Source: Mycobacteriales bacterium (GTDB taxonomy: Bacteria; Actinomycetota; Actinomycetes; DATLTS01). Taken from it: a DNA stretch of 64,000 nucleotides. The notes beneath the pieces were generated by a model. The model did no database searches. It was given only the letters and a program-made list of their open reading frames with translations, and was not told the DNA's origin. The position numbers were made by a program, and so were the translations under genes. The stretch lies in assembly GCA_035533475.1 (NCBI GenBank), contig DATLTS010000066.1:29139-93138 (forward strand). The letters are read 5' to 3'. Each line of letters starts with the position of its first letter. Position 1 is the stretch's first letter. Positions 25,755 to 39,336 of this stretch are shown here, in pieces.

Positions 25755-26856
25755 GCGGCGCGATGCTGGTCCTCGAAGATGGCCGCGTCTTCACCGGTTC
25801 GGCGTACGGCGCGCCCGGCGAGGCCCTCGGCGAGGCGGTGTTCAACACCGGCATGACCGGCTACCAGGAGACCCTCACCGACCCGTCCTACCACCGGCAG
25901 GTGGTCGTCATGACCGCCCCGCAGATCGGCAACACCGGGGTCAACGACGCCGACCCGGAGTCCGACCGGATCTGGGTGGCCGGGTACGCCGTCCGCGACC
26001 CGGCCCGGATCCCGAGCAACCACCGCGCCCGCGGCGGCCTCGCCGACGCTCTGGTCGCCCAGGGGGTGGTCGGCATCGCCGGGATCGACACCCGGGCGCT
26101 GACCCGCCATCTGCGGGAGCGCGGCGCGATGCGGGTCGGCGTCTCCAGTGTCGAGTCCGACCCGGCGGCGCTGCTGACCCGGGTCACCGCGAGCCCGGGA
26201 ATGGTCGGCGCGGACCTTGCCCGGGAGGTGAGCACCGCCGAGCCCTACGTGGTCCCCGCGGCCGGTGAGGTGCGCTACCGGGTCGCCGCGCTGGACCTCG
26301 GGATCAAACGCTCGACGCCGGCCTACCTCGCCGAGCGGGGGGTCGAGACCCGTGTGCTGCCGGCGACGAGCACCGCCGCCGACCTGCTCGCTCACGAGCC
26401 GGACGGGGTGTTCTTCTCCAACGGGCCGGGTGATCCGGCCACCGCCGACTACGCGGTCGCGGCGATCCGCGGGGTGCTGGCCGCGGGGGTGCCGGTGTTT
26501 GGGATCTGCTTCGGCCACCAGGTGCTCGGCCGGGCCCTCGGGTTCGGCACCTACAAGTTGCGCTACGGCCACCGCGGGGTCAACCAGCCGGTCCAGGATC
26601 GGCGGACCGGCCGGGTGGCGATCACCAGCCACAACCACGGGTTCGCGGTCGACGCGCCGACCGGCGCGCCGGTGGACACCGAGTTCGGTCGGGTCGAGGT
26701 CAGCCACGTCAACCTCAACGACGGGGTGGTCGAAGGGCTGCGCTGCCTCGACCGCCCGGCCTTCTCGGTGCAGTACCACCCCGAGGCCGCACCGGGCCCG
26801 CACGACGCCACCGGCCTGTTCGCCGAGTTCACCCGGCTGATGGACGGGGGGCGCTG

Positions 26857-26857
<1 letters not shown>
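25751..26857 (+). CDS. carA: carbamoyl-phosphate synthase small subunit CarA
   Basis: Glutaminase that feeds ammonia to CarB. 368 residues from GTG 25751 (GTGA overlap with pyrC). The N-terminal half carries [16 protein letters not shown]; the C-terminal class I glutamine amidotransferase domain has the nucleophile Cys in [18 protein letters not shown], and the His-Glu of Y-H-P-E-A. Confidence 0.96.
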
Positions 26858-30122
<3,265 letters not shown>

Positions 30123-30126
<4 letters not shown>

Positions 30127-31004
30127 GCCCGGTCCAGGTCCGCGGGGAGGTTCTGACCGTCAAGCAGATGGGCGCCTACCACGCCATGACCGTGGTGGCG
30201 TCCGGGATCGCCGAGCACACCCGGCCCGGCCAGTTCGTCGCGGTCGCGGTCGGTGGTGAGGGCTCGGCGATGCTCTGCCGGCGGGCGTTCTCGGTGTACC
30301 AGGTCCGCGAGCGCGGGGTGTACGGCGGGACCGTCGAGTTCGTCTTCGCGGTGACCGGGCAGGGCACGGCCTGGCTGGCCCGGCAGCGACCGCACGACCC
30401 GATCGACGTCGTGGGCCCGCTGGGCCGCCCGTTCGGCCTTCCGCGCAGCCCGGCGAACTGCCTGCTGGTCGGGGGCGGGTACGGCTCCGCGCCGCTCTTC
30501 CCGCTCGCCGAGGCGCTGCGCGGCCGCGGCTGCCGGGTCGACGTCGTGCTGGGCGCGGCGACGGCGGATCGCCTGTTCGGTGCCCTGGACGCGAAGCGGA
30601 TGGCCGCGAGCGTCGTGTTCACCACCGAGGACGGGTCCTACGGGGAGGCCGGGCGGGTTTCCGACGTGCTGGCCGACATCATCGACCGGACCCGGACCGA
30701 GGTTGTCTACGCCTGCGGCCCGATGCCGATGCTCGAAGCGGTCACCCGGATCGCGGCGGAGGCCGACGGGGGTGTCGGGATCCCGGTCCAGGTCGCGGTC
30801 GAGGAGTCGATGGCCTGCGGGATCGGGGTGTGCATGACCTGCGTGCTCCCGGTCGTCGGGGACGACGGGGTCACCCGGATGGTGCGCTCCTGCGTGGAGG
30901 GCCCGGTGTTCCGCGGCGAGCGCGTACGTTGGCCGGATCTCGGCAGCGTCCCGGGCGACGCGCTCGGGGCCCTCGCCGGCGCGGAAGGGGGCCGGGACCG
31001 GTGA
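30123..31004 (+). CDS. pyrK: dihydroorotate dehydrogenase electron-transfer subunit PyrK
   Basis: FAD and 2Fe-2S protein that passes electrons from PyrD to NAD. 293 residues. FAD motif R-R-A-F-S-V-Y, NAD-binding [11 protein letters not shown], and the cluster ligands C-G-I-G-V-C-M-T-C with a later C in [10 protein letters not shown]. Overlaps carB (ATGA). It makes the adjacent PyrD a class 1B enzyme. Confidence 0.95.
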
Positions 31005-32074
31005 GCGACGGGGTGATCGTCACCGGCCGGCCGGGCCCCGACCGCCCCCCGGTCGACGTGGACCTGCGGACCGTGCTCGGCGGGGTGGAGTTCCCGAACC
31101 CGGTGTTCACCGCCTCGGGTTGCGCCGCCGCCGGTCAGGAGCTCGGCCAGTTCTTCGACGTGGCAGTCCTGGGCGGGATCGTCACCAAGTCCATCATGCT
31201 CGGTCCGCGCAGCGGCCGCCCGACGCCGCGGATGGCGGAAACCCCGAGCGGCCTGCTGAACTCGATCGGCCTCCAGGGGCCGGGGATCGACGCGTTCCTC
31301 GACAAGGACCTGCCCTGGCTCGTCGAACACGGTGCCCGCGCCGTCGTGTCGATCGCCGGCGGCAGCGTCGACGAGTACACCAAGCTCGCCGCCCGGCTGC
31401 GCGGCAGCCCGGTCAGCCTGCTCGAGGTGAACATCTCGTGCCCCAACGTCGACGACCGGGGGCAGGTGTTCGCCTGCGACCCGCGAGCCGCCGCGGAGGT
31501 CATCGCCGCGGTGCGGCGCACCACGAACAGCGCCGTCCCGGTCTTCGCCAAGCTCTCCCCGGACGTGACCGACATCGTCGCGGTCGCCCGGTCCTGCGTG
31601 CAGGCCGGCGCCGACGGCCTGTCGATGATCAACACCATGCTCGGCATGGCGATCGACACGACCCGGATGCGCCCGGTCCTCGCCGGGGTGACCGGTGGCC
31701 TGTCCGGTCCGGCGATCCGCCCGGTCGCGGTCCGCTGCGTCTGGCAGGTGCACGCGGCGCTGCCGCAGGTCCCGATCCTCGGGATGGGGGGCATCCGGAC
31801 CGGCCACGACGCGCTGGAGTTCCTGCTCGCCGGTGCCTCCGCGGTCAGCGTCGGCACGGTGGTCTTCCACGACCCGCGGGCACCCGTCCGGGTCCTCGGC
31901 GAGCTGAGTCGGCTGCTCGCCGACCGCGGCGTCGCGCGGGTGTCCGACGTCGTTGGCCTGGCCCATCACCCACCCGAGCCCTCGATCCCCGCGGCCGCGG
32001 ACCCACCCGGGGACGCCGAGGAGCTACCCGAGCCGCCGGCCCGCCGACCGGTCAGCTTCGAGGACGTCCGGTGA
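31001..32074 (+). CDS. pyrD: dihydroorotate dehydrogenase PyrD, class 1B
   Basis: FMN enzyme that oxidises dihydroorotate; with PyrK it uses NAD. 357 residues from GTG 31001 (overlaps pyrK). The catalytic Cys is in E-V-N-I-S-C-P-N. G-G-I-V-T-K-S-I and M-G-G-I-R-T-G bind FMN. About 30 Pro/Glu-rich residues are added at the C-terminus. Streptomyces and mycobacteria use the unrelated class 2 enzyme, so this is a lineage marker. Confidence 0.95.
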   Translation: MSDGVIVTGRPGPDRPPVDVDLRTVLGGVEFPNPVFTASGCAAAGQELGQFFDVAVLGGIVTKSIMLGPRSGRPTPRMAETPSGLLNSIGLQGPGIDAFLDKDLPWLVEHGARAVVSIAGGSVDEYTKLAARLRGSPVSLLEVNISCPNVDDRGQVFACDPRAAAEVIAAVRRTTNSAVPVFAKLSPDVTDIVAVARSCVQAGADGLSMINTMLGMAIDTTRMRPVLAGVTGGLSGPAIRPVAVRCVWQVHAALPQVPILGMGGIRTGHDALEFLLAGASAVSVGTVVFHDPRAPVRVLGELSRLLADRGVARVSDVVGLAHHPPEPSIPAAADPPGDAEELPEPPARRPVSFEDVR

Positions 32075-32766
32075 ACGAACGGGCCCCGATCGCGGTCGCC
32101 CTCGACGCTCCCGACATCGTGACGGCGGCCGCCTGGGCGGCCGCCGTCACCCCCTACGTCTCAACGGTCAAGGTCGGGCTGGGCCTGTTCTGCCGGTCCG
32201 GCCCCGGGATCGTCGAAGCGGTCCGCGGGGCCAGCGGGGTGGATCTTTTTCTCGACCTCAAGCTGCACGACATCCCGGCCCAGGTCGCCCTTGCGGCGAG
32301 GTCCGTTGCCAGGTTGAAGCCGCGCTACCTGACCGCGCACGCGCTCGGCGGCGCGGCGATGGTGCGGGCGGCGGTCGAGGCCGCCCCGGAGGTCGCCATC
32401 GCGGGGGTCACCGTGCTCACCTCCCTCGACGCCGGGGACCTGGCCGCCGTCGGCGTGTCCGGACCACCTGCGGATGCGGTGCGCCGGCTGGCGGTTCTCG
32501 CGGTGGGGGCCGGTGCGCGGGCGCTGGTCTGCTCCCCGCAGGAGGTTGCGCTGGTCCGGGCCGAGGTCGGCCCGGACGTCACGCTGATCACGCCGGGCGT
32601 CCGGCCGGCGGGCGACGACGCGCAGGACCAGGCCCGGGTCGCCACCCCGGAGCGCGCGCTCGCCGACGGCGCCGACCTGCTGGTCATCGGCCGGCCGATC
32701 ACCGGCGCCGCCGACCCAGGTGCGGTCGCCGCCCGGCTGGCTGCGGCGATCGGCCGAGCCGGCTAG
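32071..32766 (+). CDS. pyrF: orotidine-5'-phosphate decarboxylase PyrF (type 1)
   Basis: Last step to UMP. 231 residues from GTG 32071 (overlaps pyrD). The catalytic D-x-K-x-x-D is seen as FLDLKLHDIP; I-T-P-G-V-R-P and V-I-G-R-P-I-T close the barrel. The length and this signature are those of the type 1 family; many actinobacteria have the longer type 2. Last gene of the operon, followed at once by an imperfect hairpin. Confidence 0.95.
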   Translation: MNERAPIAVALDAPDIVTAAAWAAAVTPYVSTVKVGLGLFCRSGPGIVEAVRGASGVDLFLDLKLHDIPAQVALAARSVARLKPRYLTAHALGGAAMVRAAVEAAPEVAIAGVTVLTSLDAGDLAAVGVSGPPADAVRRLAVLAVGAGARALVCSPQEVALVRAEVGPDVTLITPGVRPAGDDAQDQARVATPERALADGADLLVIGRPITGAADPGAVAARLAAAIGRAG

Positions 32767-32791
32767 CCAGAACGGCCCAGGCCGTCCTGGC
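32766..32791 (+). terminator. probable terminator after pyrF
   Basis: GCCAGAACGGCC (32766-32777) and GGCCGTCCTGGC (32780-32791), 12-bp arms with one mismatch and a 2-nt spacer, starting on the last base of the pyrF stop. No U-tract, so efficiency is uncertain. Confidence 0.5.
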
Positions 32792-32892
32792 CAGTTCGGG
32801 TCGTCTCTTGGCCATTTATGCCCCGAACCCGATCTAGACCGGCCGCTTCGGGTCATGCTGGCGACGCCCACCACCCCGAAGGCGAGGCAAAG

Positions 32893-35468
32893 ATGGCTGG
32901 TCCCAACGGGGGCCGCCTGGTCGTCCTCCTCGTAGAGGACGACCCCGACCATGCCTTCATCCTGACCCGTGGGCTCGCCGGTCTCGACGCCCCGCAGGTC
33001 CACGTGGAGCATGTCGGCTCGGCCGCCGCGGCGGTCGAGGCGCTGGCCGCCGGGAGTCCGATCGACTGCGTGCTCTGCGACCTCACCCTGCCCGATGCCC
33101 GCGGGCTCGAGGCCCTCGAGATGGTGCGCCGCGCGGCCGGCGACGTCCCGATCGTCGTCCTCACCGGAAACGACAGCGACGCGCTCGGGGTGACGGCGCT
33201 ACAGACCGGGGCGCAGGACTACCTGGTCAAAGGCCGCGTCGACCCGGCGCTGATCGCCCGTTCGCTGCGCTTCGCCATCGAGCGCAGCGCCCGGGCCCGG
33301 GCCGAGCGTTCCCAGGTCGCCATCGCCGATCGCCTCCGCCTCGTCCTCGAGGCGATCGCCGAGGGGATCTGCTGGCTCGACCGCGACGGCCGGTGCACCT
33401 ACCTCAACCCGGGGGCCGCGGAGATCATCGGATACCGGGCGGGGGACGTGGCGGGCGCCCGGTGGCACGACCTGGTCGGCTGTCGCGGACCCGACGACGA
33501 GTGCGGCCTGGAGGCGGCTCTGTCCAGCGCCGAGCCGGTCGACCTGGGGGACCAGATCCTCACCCGGGCCGACGGCTCGGCGATCGTGGTCGAGGCGCGG
33601 GTCCGGCCGATCTTCGACGACGACGAGGCAGCCGTCGCCGGGGTGGTGGTCACCTTCACCGACGTGACGGCCGCCCGGCGCGCGCAGACTGCGCTGGTCA
33701 ACCGTGAGGCGCAGCTCGCGGAAGCCCAGCGGGTCGCCCGGCTCGGCAGCTTCGAACACGACCTGGTCACCGGGCGCGTCGACTCCTCGCCCGAGCTGGG
33801 CCGCCTGCTCGGCATCCCCCCCGAGCAGATGCCGCACACCGACGCCCTGTTCGCCGCATACGTGACCCGGGTGCCGCCCAGCGAGCGGCCGGCGGTCACC
33901 GAGCTGCTGCGCCGGGCGGCGACCGCCGGGATCCCGGTGAGCTTCCAGCACCGCCTGAACCATCCGGACGGCACGCAACGCTGGCTGGACTGCCGGATCG
34001 AGGTCCGCAACCGGGGCTCGAACGGGCACCCGACGAAGGTGGTCGGGGCGGTTCAGGACGTGACCGACCAGAAGCTCGCCGAGGACGCCGTCGCGCATGC
34101 CGCCGTGCACGACGCCCTCACCGGCCTGGCGAACCGGGTGCTGCTCGCCGACCGGCTGGAACGGGCCCTGCTGGTGGCCCGGCGCCGCGCCGGCTTCGTC
34201 GGCGTGATCTTCCTGGACCTCGACCGGTTCAAGCTGCTCAACGACAGCCTGAGCCATCGGGTGGGCGATCAGCTGCTGGTGCAGGTCGCCGGCGCGTTGA
34301 GCGAGGCGATCCGCCTCCCGGACACGCTGGCGCGTTTCGGCGGGGACGAGTTCGTGGTGCTGTGCGAGGACCTGCGCGACGAGCGCGCGGTGCTCGACGT
34401 GGCGGAGCGGCTCGCCGCCGCGCTGACCCGGCCGTTCAACGTCGGCGACCGCGAGGTCCGGGTGACCGCCAGCATGGGCATCGCGCTGGCCGGGCCCGGC
34501 ACCATCGGCGACACCGAGGGCTTGCTGCGCGACGCCGACGCGGCGATGTACCGGGCGAAGGAGGCCGGTCGCGGTCGCTACGAGGTCTTCGACGCCCGGA
34601 TGCGGGCCGCCGTGCGCAGCCGGATGGACACCGAGCAGGCGCTGCGGTCCGCGCTCGACCGGGATGAGATCACCGTCTTCTATCAGCCGATCGTCGACCT
34701 GATGACCCAGAGCGTGGTCGCCGTCGAGGCGCTGGCCCGCTGGTCGCACCCGCAGCACGGGATCAGGGATCCGGCCAGCTTCATCCCGATCGCCGAGGAA
34801 ACCGGCATGATCGAGGAGCTCGGCCGCCGGGTCCTCGACCTGTCGTGTCGCACCGTCGTGGACTGGAACCGGACCCGGGGCGCCGTGCCGCTCTGGTTGT
34901 CGGTGAACCTCTCCCCGCGCCAGCTGAACCGGGCGAACTCCGATCGCGCGCTGCTCGACACGGCGAGCCGGTCCGGCCTGGCGCCGCATCTGCTCTGCCT
35001 GGAGATCACCGAGTCCCTGCTCCTGGCCGACGATCCGGTCATCCACGCCGCCTTGAACAGCCTGCGCCAGGACGGGGTCATGCTCGCGATCGACGATTTC
35101 GGCACGGGCTACTCGTCGCTGGCCTACCTCCAGCGCCTCGACGTGGACATCCTCAAGATCGATCGGAGCTTCGTCGACGGGTTGGACCGCGACCCGGACC
35201 GGTTGGCGATCGTCACCGCGGTGGTCCGGCTGGCCGATGCCCTGCGGCTGAGGGTCATCGCTGAGGGGTCGAGGACCGCGCGCAGCTCGCGGAGCTGCTG
35301 GCCCTCGACGTGGCGTTCGCGCAGGGCTACCTGCTGGGCCGCCCGGCGCCCGCGACCGCGCTCGACTGGCTGCGCTCGCCCGCGGGCAGCGTGGTCCCGC
35401 CCGCCGTCCCTGTCCCGCGCGACGCCGGAGCCGATGTCCGGGCGGCACTCCCAGGCGAAGGGGGCTGA
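32893..35468 (+). CDS. REC-PAS-PAS-GGDEF-EAL c-di-GMP protein, frameshifted near the 3' end
   Basis: Cytoplasmic signalling protein likely to make and/or break c-di-GMP. Numbering from ATG 32893 (GGCGAGG upstream). REC about 9-125 has E-D-D and phospho-acceptor D63. Two PAS domains lie at about 140-395. GGDEF is intact at 483-487 with an inhibitory I-site RLPD at 474-477, five residues before it. EAL is at 612-614, with EITES and D-D-F-G-T-G-Y-S-S. At 35265-35268 a G-run is one base short. Restoring it gives the normal EAL end (AEGVED, then AQGYLLGRPAP) and a TGA at 35466-35468, 3 bp before the next gene. As written, translation runs out of frame to 35502. Mutation or sequence error cannot be told apart. 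Confidence 0.85.
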
Positions 35469-35471
35469 CCG

Positions 35472-37286
35472 ATGCAGCCCGCGCAGACCGCGCTCGACAT
35501 GATCCACATCGCCGAGGTGCTGGCCTTCGGCGGCGTGCTGCTGGCGATCCTGCGCCGCCGCCCGCCCCGCCCGGCCGGCACGGCCTGGCTGGTCGGGATC
35601 TTCGGCATCTTCACCGCGATCACCCTGCTCGGCGTCTGGGCCCCCCGGCCGACCCACTCCTTGGGCTATCTCCTCTATGCCAAGGTCGTGCTCGCCGTCC
35701 TGTTCATCGTCCCCTACCTGTTCGTGCGGCTCGCCGAGGCGCTGGCCGGCATCGGCGGCCGACGCCTGGCGACGGCGTGCACCTTGGCGGTGCTGGTCGG
35801 CACCGCCGCCCTACCCCGACTGCCGTTGCGTGGGGAGCGCCGCCCGGTCTGGTTCTGGATCTGGCTCGCCGTCGCGCTGCTCGCCTGGGTGGTCCAGTCG
35901 TTCATCTCCGGGACCGGCTTGTGGCGAGCCGGTCGGGGACAGCCCACCGTGGTGCGCCGCCGGCTCCGCTTGCTCGCCTCCGGGACCCTGGCGCTCGCGG
36001 TGACCCTCGTCGTGAGCGGATTCGGCCCGGCCAGCAACCCGACGTCGTTCCAGGTGGTCGTCGCGGGCATGGCGCTGGTGTCCATCCTGCTGTTCGTCCT
36101 CGCCTTCGCCCTGCCGGGTTTCCTGCGCGTTCTCTGGCGCCAGCCCGAAGCGCGCCAGCTGGCCGAGGCCGAGGCGGAGCTGATGTCGGCGCTCACGCCC
36201 GAGCGGGTCGCGGGGCTCTTGCTGCCGCACATCACCCGGCTGGTCGGCGGATCCGGGGCGGCGCTGCTCGGCCTGGACGGGCGATGCATCGACTCATACC
36301 GGATGAGCCCGGACGATCTGGCCCGGGCCGCCGGCGAGCTGCCAGGCTCCGGGGACGGCGGCACCTGCCAGCTGCCCGGCGATCTGGTGGCCTGCCGGCT
36401 CCAGTCGGCCTGGCTGGTCGCTCAGGTCTCGGCGGCCACGCCGCTCTTCGGCGCCGACGAGATGCACCTGCTCGAAACCCTCGGTCAGCGCGCCGACCTC
36501 GCACTGGCCCGGGGGCACGCCTACGCCGAGGAGCAGCGGGCCCGGGACCGGGCCGAGGCGGCCAACGAGGAGTTGCAGAGCGTGCTGTACAGCGTCTCGC
36601 ACGACCTGCGGAGCCCGCTGATCTCCCTCGCCGGCTACCTCGGGTATCTGCGCGAGGACTACGGCGAGCTCCTGCCGGACGGCGCCGGGCACTACCTGAG
36701 CCGGATGGATGCGAACGTCGCCTACATGACGGATCTGATCCAGGACCTGCTCGACCTGTCCCGGGTCGGTCGGGCGGACACCTCCGCGATCGAGGTCGAG
36801 GTGCGCCGCCTGGCCGCCGAGGTCGCGGACGAGGTCGAGAGCCAGCACCCCGGGGTGCGGGTCGCCGTCGAGGAGCCACTGCCCGTGCTCTGGATGAACG
36901 ATCTGCGGAGCCGGCAGCTGTTCACCAACCTCATCGAGAACGCGGTCCGCCACTCCGGTCGTCCGGACGTGACCGTCACGGTCCGCGCCACCGCGCAACT
37001 CGACGGCGCGGCGCTCGTCACCGTGACCGACGACGGGGTCGGGGTCCCGGAGGCCTACCGGGAGCAGGTCTTCCGGATGTTCGAACGGCTCGAGCCGGCC
37101 GGCGGCGGTAGCCCGGGAACCGGGATCGGGCTAGCCGTCTGCCGACGGATCATGGAGTCGGCCGGCGGGCGGATCGAGCTGGCCGCCCGGCCGGGCGGCG
37201 GCGCTTGCGTGCAGATGTGGTTTCCGGCCGCCCTGGTCCGGCGCTGGCCGGCATTCGCCACTAGCGGATCGGATGGTTCGGCATGA
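35472..37286 (+). CDS. membrane sensor histidine kinase (7TM-GAF-HisKA-HATPase)
   Basis: 604 residues. Seven membrane segments occupy about residues 10-220. A GAF-like domain (about 235-355) follows, then a coiled linker, the phospho-acceptor His (H377 in SVSHDLRSPL) and an ATPase domain with the N box NLIENAVRHSG, D-D-G-V-G-V-P and G-T-G-I-G-L-A. It is of the cyanobacterial phytochrome-kinase type by its H box. It sits between the GGDEF-EAL gene (3 bp gap) and its response regulator (4-bp overlap), so the three form one signalling unit. Ligand unknown. Confidence 0.88.
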   Translation: MQPAQTALDMIHIAEVLAFGGVLLAILRRRPPRPAGTAWLVGIFGIFTAITLLGVWAPRPTHSLGYLLYAKVVLAVLFIVPYLFVRLAEALAGIGGRRLATACTLAVLVGTAALPRLPLRGERRPVWFWIWLAVALLAWVVQSFISGTGLWRAGRGQPTVVRRRLRLLASGTLALAVTLVVSGFGPASNPTSFQVVVAGMALVSILLFVLAFALPGFLRVLWRQPEARQLAEAEAELMSALTPERVAGLLLPHITRLVGGSGAALLGLDGRCIDSYRMSPDDLARAAGELPGSGDGGTCQLPGDLVACRLQSAWLVAQVSAATPLFGADEMHLLETLGQRADLALARGHAYAEEQRARDRAEAANEELQSVLYSVSHDLRSPLISLAGYLGYLREDYGELLPDGAGHYLSRMDANVAYMTDLIQDLLDLSRVGRADTSAIEVEVRRLAAEVADEVESQHPGVRVAVEEPLPVLWMNDLRSRQLFTNLIENAVRHSGRPDVTVTVRATAQLDGAALVTVTDDGVGVPEAYREQVFRMFERLEPAGGGSPGTGIGLAVCRRIMESAGGRIELAARPGGGACVQMWFPAALVRRWPAFATSGSDGSA

Positions 37287-37708
37287 CGACCCGCGTGCTG
37301 ATCGCGGAGGACAACCCGGACCACGCGTTCTTCACCGCGCGCGGTTTCCGCGCCCCCGGGGTCGAGATCGAGACCGTCTCGGACGGGGCCGCCGCGCTCG
37401 ACTTCCTGCACCGGCGCGGCGAGTACGCCGATCGGTCTCGCCCACACCTGATCGTCCTCGATCTGAAGATGCCGAAGGTCGACGGGCTCGGTGTGCTGCG
37501 TGAGATCAAGGAGTCGGCCGAGCTGCGGACGATCCCGACCGTGGTGCTGTCCTCCTCGGACCGGCGCGAGGACATCGAGAGCACCTACCGGCTCGGCGGC
37601 AACGCCTATTCGGTGAAGGGGGCCACCCTCGACGGCCTGCGCGACGGCGTCCGCGCCCTCGCCGAGTACTGGAGCGAGCTCACCCGGCTGCCCAGCCCGC
37701 CCGAGTAG
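37283..37708 (+). CDS. single-domain response regulator (Rcp1-like)
   Basis: 141-residue stand-alone receiver. Acidic pair E9-D10, phospho-acceptor D60 in LIVLDLKMPKVDG, switch Ser and Lys in V-L-S-S-S-D and S-V-K-G. No output domain, so it acts by protein contact or as a phosphate shuttle. Its start (EDNPDHAFFTARG) closely resembles that of the REC domain in the GGDEF-EAL protein two genes upstream (EDDPDHAFILTRG), suggesting that both are phosphorylated by the same kinase. ATG overlaps the kinase stop (ATGA). Confidence 0.9.
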   Translation: MTTRVLIAEDNPDHAFFTARGFRAPGVEIETVSDGAAALDFLHRRGEYADRSRPHLIVLDLKMPKVDGLGVLREIKESAELRTIPTVVLSSSDRREDIESTYRLGGNAYSVKGATLDGLRDGVRALAEYWSELTRLPSPPE

Positions 37709-37761
37709 CGGCTTACCGGCCCCGAACGGAACGGCAACCGTCCCCCGACCCGGGGGCCACC

Positions 37762-38093
37762 ATGAGGAAGACCGCCATCCCGGTCCTGTTCGGCACCGCG
37801 CTCGCGGTCGCCCCCGGGCGGCGCCGTCCACCACCACGTCGGACAGCTGCCCGACCGGGCGCCGGACGCACCCGGGACCCGAGAAGGCCGCCTTCAGCGG
37901 GGCGATCACGGCCACCGAGCCGATCGGCTACCGCCGGGTCGACCTGGAGCATGCGGATCTCACGGTGCTGTCCAAGGACATCCGATTCTCCTTGCAGATC
38001 AACGGGAAAGCGGCGAGCCCGGCGCGGATCTACCTCGGCGACCGGCGGACCCGACCGTCGAGCGACCCGTTCGTGATGCAACGCCGCCGCTAG
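37762..38093 (+). pseudogene. small secreted protein with a frameshift after the signal peptide
   Basis: ATG 37762 gives a clear signal-peptide start, MRKTAIPVLFGTALAVA, then the frame turns into Arg/Pro-rich nonsense. A second frame, in register from about 37818, reads as normal protein (S-D-S-C-P-T-G, F-S-G-A-I-T-A-T-E-P-I-G-Y-R-R-V-D-L, F-S-L-Q-I-N-G-K-A-A) up to TAG 38091-38093. The break is at the C/G run 37811-37818; one added base joins the two parts into about 111 residues. No family recognised. Could be a decayed gene or a homopolymer error. Confidence 0.45.
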
Positions 38094-38110
38094 GAGAAGA
38101 GCCGGTCACG

Positions 38111-38140
38111 TTGCCGGGAGGGCCTCGAAGTCGCTAGCGT
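38111..38140 (+). promoter_or_regulatory. mihF: probable mihF promoter
   Basis: TTGCCG (38111-38116), 18-nt spacer, TAGCGT (38135-38140), 32 bp before GTG 38172. The ribosome-binding site GAGGTGA follows. Confidence 0.42.
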
Positions 38141-38171
38141 TCGCGCGCGTGCCGACAACCGAGGTGACCAC

Positions 38172-38501
38172 GTGCCGATCCCGCACCTGACCGCCGAACA
38201 GCGCGCCGCCGCGCTGGCCAAGGCCACGGCGGCCCGCCGCGCCCGGGCCGTCGTGAAAGACCGGCTCAAGCACGCCGGCGCCTCGCTCACCGACGTTCTC
38301 GACAGCGGCGAGCGGGACGACGTGGTGGGCAAGATGAAGGTCTCGGCCGTCCTGGAGGCGATGCCGGGCGTCGGCAAGATCCGGGCTCAGCGGATCATGG
38401 AGCAGCTCGGGATCTCCCCGTCCCGTCGGGTCCGCGGGCTCGGGGCGAACCAGCGGGCGGCCCTCGAACGCGAGTTCGCCACCGGCGCCAGTGACGGCTG
38501 A
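38172..38501 (+). CDS. mihF: actinobacterial integration host factor mIHF
   Basis: Small nucleoid protein that bends DNA, essential in mycobacteria and linked to development in Streptomyces. 109 residues. A basic N-terminal helix ([13 protein letters not shown]) is followed by the helix-two-turn-helix [18 protein letters not shown] and the C-terminal R-V-R-G-L-G. Synteny with gmk-rpoZ-coaBC-metK is the standard actinobacterial arrangement. Overlaps gmk by 11 bp. Confidence 0.95.
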   Translation: MPIPHLTAEQRAAALAKATAARRARAVVKDRLKHAGASLTDVLDSGERDDVVGKMKVSAVLEAMPGVGKIRAQRIMEQLGISPSRRVRGLGANQRAALEREFATGASDG

Positions 38502-39045
38502 ACGCCGGCTCACCGTCGTGTCCGGACCGTCCGGCGTCGGCAAGGGCAGCGTGGTCGCCGAGGTCCGGCGCAGCCATCCGGAGGTCTGGGTCTCGGTGTC
38601 GCTGACCACCCGGGCGCCGCGCCCCGGTGACATCGACGGCGTGACCTACCGGTTCGTCGACCCGGCCGAGTTCGAGCGGGCGGCCGCGGCCGGGGAGCTG
38701 CTCGAGCACGCCAGCTACGCGGGCCACCGGTACGGCACGCCGAAGCGGCCCGTGCTGGAGCGGCTGGCCGCCGGGCAGCCGGCGCTGCTGGAGATCGACC
38801 TGCAGGGCGCTCGGCAGGTGCGGGCGGCGATGCCGGAGGCCTTCCTCGTCTTCCTGGCGCCGCCGTCCTGGGAGGAGCTGGTCCGCCGGCTGGCCGGGCG
38901 AGGGACCGAAGACGCGGTCCGGCGTCGGGCCCGGCTCGACCGCGCCCGGGTGGAGCTGGCCTCCGAGGACGAGTTCGACGCGGTGGTCGTCAACGATCAC
39001 GTCGAGAGCGCGGCCGGCCGGCTGGTAGCCTTGATGTCTGGCTGA
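38491..39045 (+). CDS. gmk: guanylate kinase
   Basis: Phosphorylates GMP to GDP. 184 residues. P-loop G-P-S-G-V-G-K-G-S near residue 10, GMP-binding T-T-R-A-P-R-P-G-D and Y-G-T-P, and [16 protein letters not shown] 38491 overlaps mihF. Confidence 0.95.
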   Translation: MTAERRLTVVSGPSGVGKGSVVAEVRRSHPEVWVSVSLTTRAPRPGDIDGVTYRFVDPAEFERAAAAGELLEHASYAGHRYGTPKRPVLERLAAGQPALLEIDLQGARQVRAAMPEAFLVFLAPPSWEELVRRLAGRGTEDAVRRRARLDRARVELASEDEFDAVVVNDHVESAAGRLVALMSG

Positions 39046-39062
39046 CTGCGACTAGGAGACCT

Positions 39063-39326
39063 GTGTCCGGCACCGTTGCCGCCCCCGAGGGCATCACGAA
39101 CCCCCCGATCGACGATCTGCTCGAGCGGGTGGAGTCCAAGTACGCCCTGGTCATCTACGCGGCCAAGCGGGCCCGCCAGATCAACGCGTACTACTCGCAG
39201 CTCGGCGAGGGGCTGCTGGAGTACGTCGGCCCGCTGCTCGACACCCACATCCACGAGAAGCCGCTGTCGATCGGCCTCCGCGAGATCAACGAGGGTCTGC
39301 TGACCTACGAGCAACTCGACGTCTGA
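39063..39326 (+). CDS. rpoZ: RNA polymerase omega subunit
   Basis: 87 residues. Contains the conserved [24 protein letters not shown] and a C-terminal [17 protein letters not shown] ribosome-binding site 5 nt before GTG 39063. Between gmk and coaBC as usual. Confidence 0.96.
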   Translation: MSGTVAAPEGITNPPIDDLLERVESKYALVIYAAKRARQINAYYSQLGEGLLEYVGPLLDTHIHEKPLSIGLREINEGLLTYEQLDV

Positions 39327-39336
39327 GTCTGGGCCG

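Noticed and set aside
32808..32833. A seventh sigma-28-like site before the GGDEF-EAL gene (CCCGAT at 32828)
   Set aside because: The base before the core is wrong and TTGG, not TCAA/TAAA, lies 16 nt upstream.
33199..35448. 749-residue open frame on the minus strand
   Set aside because: Antisense shadow of the GGDEF-EAL gene caused by high GC; composition unlike real proteins of the window.
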